A DNA stretch of 64,000 bases, taken from the NCBI GenBank assembly GCA_002375995.1, contig DFNI01000041.1:41031-105030 (forward strand), in the 5' to 3' direction. Origin of the DNA: Acetothermia bacterium UBA3571. Its GTDB lineage: Bacteria; Bipolaricaulota; Bipolaricaulia; Bipolaricaulales; Bipolaricaulaceae. The notes beneath the pieces are model-generated. The model saw nothing but the letters and a program-made list of their open reading frames with translations. It was not told where the DNA came from and did no database searches. Below, piece after piece: positions 62,569 to 64,000 of this stretch. Positions within the stretch are counted from its first letter, which is position 1; the number at the start of each line of letters is the position of its first letter. The translations under genes and the position numbers were made by a program.

Positions 62569-63477
62569 TTACTTGATCCCGGTACGGGCCACTCCCTGGA
62601 TGAATTGACGCTGGGCTATGAGGAAAAGGAAAATGATGGGCATCATGGCGAACGTGGCTGCTGCCGTCAGCAGGTGGTAATCGGTGCCCGCTTCGCCGAT
62701 GAAGTAGTAAAGGCCCACAGGAAGCGTCCTCATCTCCTCCCGGCTCGTCATGATAAGCACCCACAGGAACGCGTTCCAGCTGCCTATAAACCGGAAGAGG
62801 AAGAGGGTCACCAGAGCCGGTCGTGACAGCGGCACCACGAATTGCCACAGAAACCTAAACCGCGAACACCCGTCGATTTGGGCCGAATCCCACAGCTCAT
62901 CGGGGATGGTGCGGAAGAACTGTCGCAGGAGGAAGATCCCGAAGACATTCGCGATCCAGGGGATGATCAGGGCTTGATACGTATCGTACCACCGGAGTCT
63001 TATAATGGTAAGATAATTGGGTACGAGGAGCATTTGCCCCGGGATCATCATCGTCCCCACCAAAAGGTAAAAGAGAAAATTCTTGCCGAAAAAATTCATC
63101 TTAGCGAAAGCGTAAGCCGCAAGCACGGAGGTAATCACCCCCCCGATGGCTGTAGTGGTGGCGACGAACAAGCTATTGAGGAAGTACCGCCCGAAAGGGG
63201 CTGCGTTCCAAGCCTCTACGTAATTCTGCCAGCGCAGTTGTTTGGGGATCCACGTGGGGGGATAGCTCTGGGCCTCCGCGGGGGATTTGAAGGAAGTGGT
63301 AATGGTCCAGAAGAACGGTAACAGCATGACGGCCATAACGGCGAGAAGCATGAGGTAAAGGGAAACACGCTTGAGCCCACGGAGCAGACCGGTAAAAAGG
63401 GCATTCAAGAACATGCGGCCTCGAATGAAGCCGGTAGCAGGTCGATCTTTCTTCACTCCTTCTCTGGGCTTTTTCAC
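62569..63477 (-). CDS. CUT1-family ABC permease, UgpE/MalG-like
   Basis: 302 residues from GTG 63477. The family strings are LLPFFWTITTSFKSPAEAQ, LPKYW-like YPPTWIPKQLRW, and the coupling motif DGCSRFRFLWQFVVPLSRP. The first 21 residues are unlike the family, so ATG 63414 is an equal candidate start. It is the first gene of the operon and lies behind a near-consensus promoter. No ATPase gene (MsmK/UgpC) is linked. Confidence 0.88.
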   Translation of the reverse strand: MKKPREGVKKDRPATGFIRGRMFLNALFTGLLRGLKRVSLYLMLLAVMAVMLLPFFWTITTSFKSPAEAQSYPPTWIPKQLRWQNYVEAWNAAPFGRYFLNSLFVATTTAIGGVITSVLAAYAFAKMNFFGKNFLFYLLVGTMMIPGQMLLVPNYLTIIRLRWYDTYQALIIPWIANVFGIFLLRQFFRTIPDELWDSAQIDGCSRFRFLWQFVVPLSRPALVTLFLFRFIGSWNAFLWVLIMTSREEMRTLPVGLYYFIGEAGTDYHLLTAAATFAMMPIIFLFLIAQRQFIQGVARTGIK

Positions 63478-63500
63478 GGCGCTTACAAAGGTCTTTATCT

Positions 63501-63529
63501 ACTATAGCGTCCGCCGGGCTTCCCATCAA
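63501..63529 (-). promoter_or_regulatory. Promoter of the Ugp-like operon
   Basis: TTGATG, 17-nt spacer, TATAGT on the minus strand. An AAAG-GT-CTTT dyad (63487-63496) lies at the expected transcription start. Confidence 0.65.
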
Positions 63530-63609
63530 TACTCCGAAGTGCCTCGTTGGAAATGTTACCGAAGGGAGGGAAGGTAACTCATAATGCGGTTACTCTCAGG
63601 AGGCACGAG

Positions 63610-64000
63610 GTGACACGAGAGAGCATCGCGGCGTTGATCCGGGCGTGGCGGCCGAGGTACAAGCGCGCCTCCCGCAAGGAGAAGGGGAGGATCCTGGACG
63701 AACTGGAGCACCTCACCGGCTACCACCGCAAATCCCTCATCCGGGCCCTCTCCCACAGGACCACAGGCAAAGGCCGCCGGGGACGCCTCCGGACCTACCG
63801 GGTGCACTTCATGCGGAGTCTGCTTGCGCGAGTACCCAAGCATGCCCAAGCCGAGGTGACGGCGTGGGTGCGGACGATCTTTGCCCAACCCGACCGAGAA
63901 ATGGCCGGAAGGCAGCTGGAGTTGGTCGCAGCACACCTGGAAGGGAGGTTCCCCAGGGTGGCGAGCTACTGCGTGAGGCGGCGGAAGACGTGCTCGCTTA
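63610..64000 (+). pseudogene. Chimeric, frameshifted transposase remnant (IS256-type C-part), cut by window end
   Basis: GTG 63610 follows AGGAGG. The first ~60 residues (IAALIRAWRPRYKRASRKEK, GRILDELEHLTGYHRKSLIR) look like the N-terminus of an integrase/IS481-like transposase. At about 63800 the text switches in frame to IS256 transposase (VHFMRSLLARVPKHAQAEV, then RTIFAQPDREMAGRQLELV). Near 63964 the IS256 reading leaves this frame: with one more G it continues VAELLREAAEDVLAY, as expected, instead of VASYCVRRRK. So this is a fusion of two transposase remnants with a frame error. Inverted repeats are not visible within the window. Confidence 0.65.

Overview
The window is high-GC, gene-dense bacterial DNA with about 53 protein genes and one tRNA. 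Genes sit in tight, often overlapping operons with strong Shine-Dalgarno sites and frequent GTG or TTG starts. The content points to a thermophilic, diderm, poorly cultured bacterial lineage. RtcB-archease-ThpR RNA repair, a CDC48-type double AAA ATPase, an ADP-forming acyl-CoA synthetase-like protein and Thermotoga-like inositol genes suggest heat and deep branching. LptB and an LptC-like protein suggest an outer membrane. I lean weakly to a Bipolaricaulota/Acetothermia-like genome; only a phylogeny could settle this.

Layout. 1-2.1 kb: end of an inositol catabolic operon (iolM, iolN). 2.2-5.2 kb: MntA/HepT toxin-antitoxin pair and a secreted glycosidase-like protein. 5.2-9.4 kb (minus): peptide-type ABC importer carrying a flavin split-barrel protein. 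9.7-12.7 kb: EF-G-like GTPase, CBS protein, YjbQ. 12.8-17.6 kb: RNA-repair operon (thpR, archease, rtcB) divergent from CDC48. 17.7-24.8 kb: DMT exporter, urocanase, complete Liv-type ABC importer. 24.8-27.8 kb: Mrp ATPase, peroxiredoxin and three genes with apparent one-base frameshifts (a small protein, a DOMON protein, a two-helix membrane protein). 28-31 kb: pyrG, lptC-like, lptB. 31-35 kb: Cas4-like nuclease, PKD lipoprotein, a NosD-DUF192 fusion, HAD phosphatase. 35-38.8 kb: FtsZ with an extra N-terminal domain, M1 peptidase, rlmN. 38.9-44.4 kb (minus): dppABC-lysA-ykfC. 44.8-49.7 kb: acyl-CoA synthetase/GNAT fusion, hydantoinase, yqeB. 50-54 kb: hypothetical secreted proteins and an orphan solute-binding protein. 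54.2-58.2 kb: stand-alone lipoyl carrier with lipB, lipA and lplA, DUF501, tRNA-Leu, comEA. 58.3-63.5 kb (minus): Ugp-like ABC importer with a secreted nuclease and a phosphatase. 63.6 kb to the end: chimeric, frameshifted transposase remnant.

How the genes work together. The window is dominated by scavenging: five solute-binding proteins and four permease sets for peptides, amino acids and sugars or phosphoesters, several paired with the enzyme that would process the imported substrate. Examples are YkfC plus LysA for murein peptides, and nuclease plus phosphatase for nucleic acids or phosphoesters. A second theme is RNA and protein maintenance (RtcB, ThpR, CDC48, EF-G-like, RlmN). A third is cofactor attachment (lipoyl system, Mrp). 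Several promoters place a TANAAT box only 7-13 nt from the start codon, which suggests that leaderless transcripts are common.
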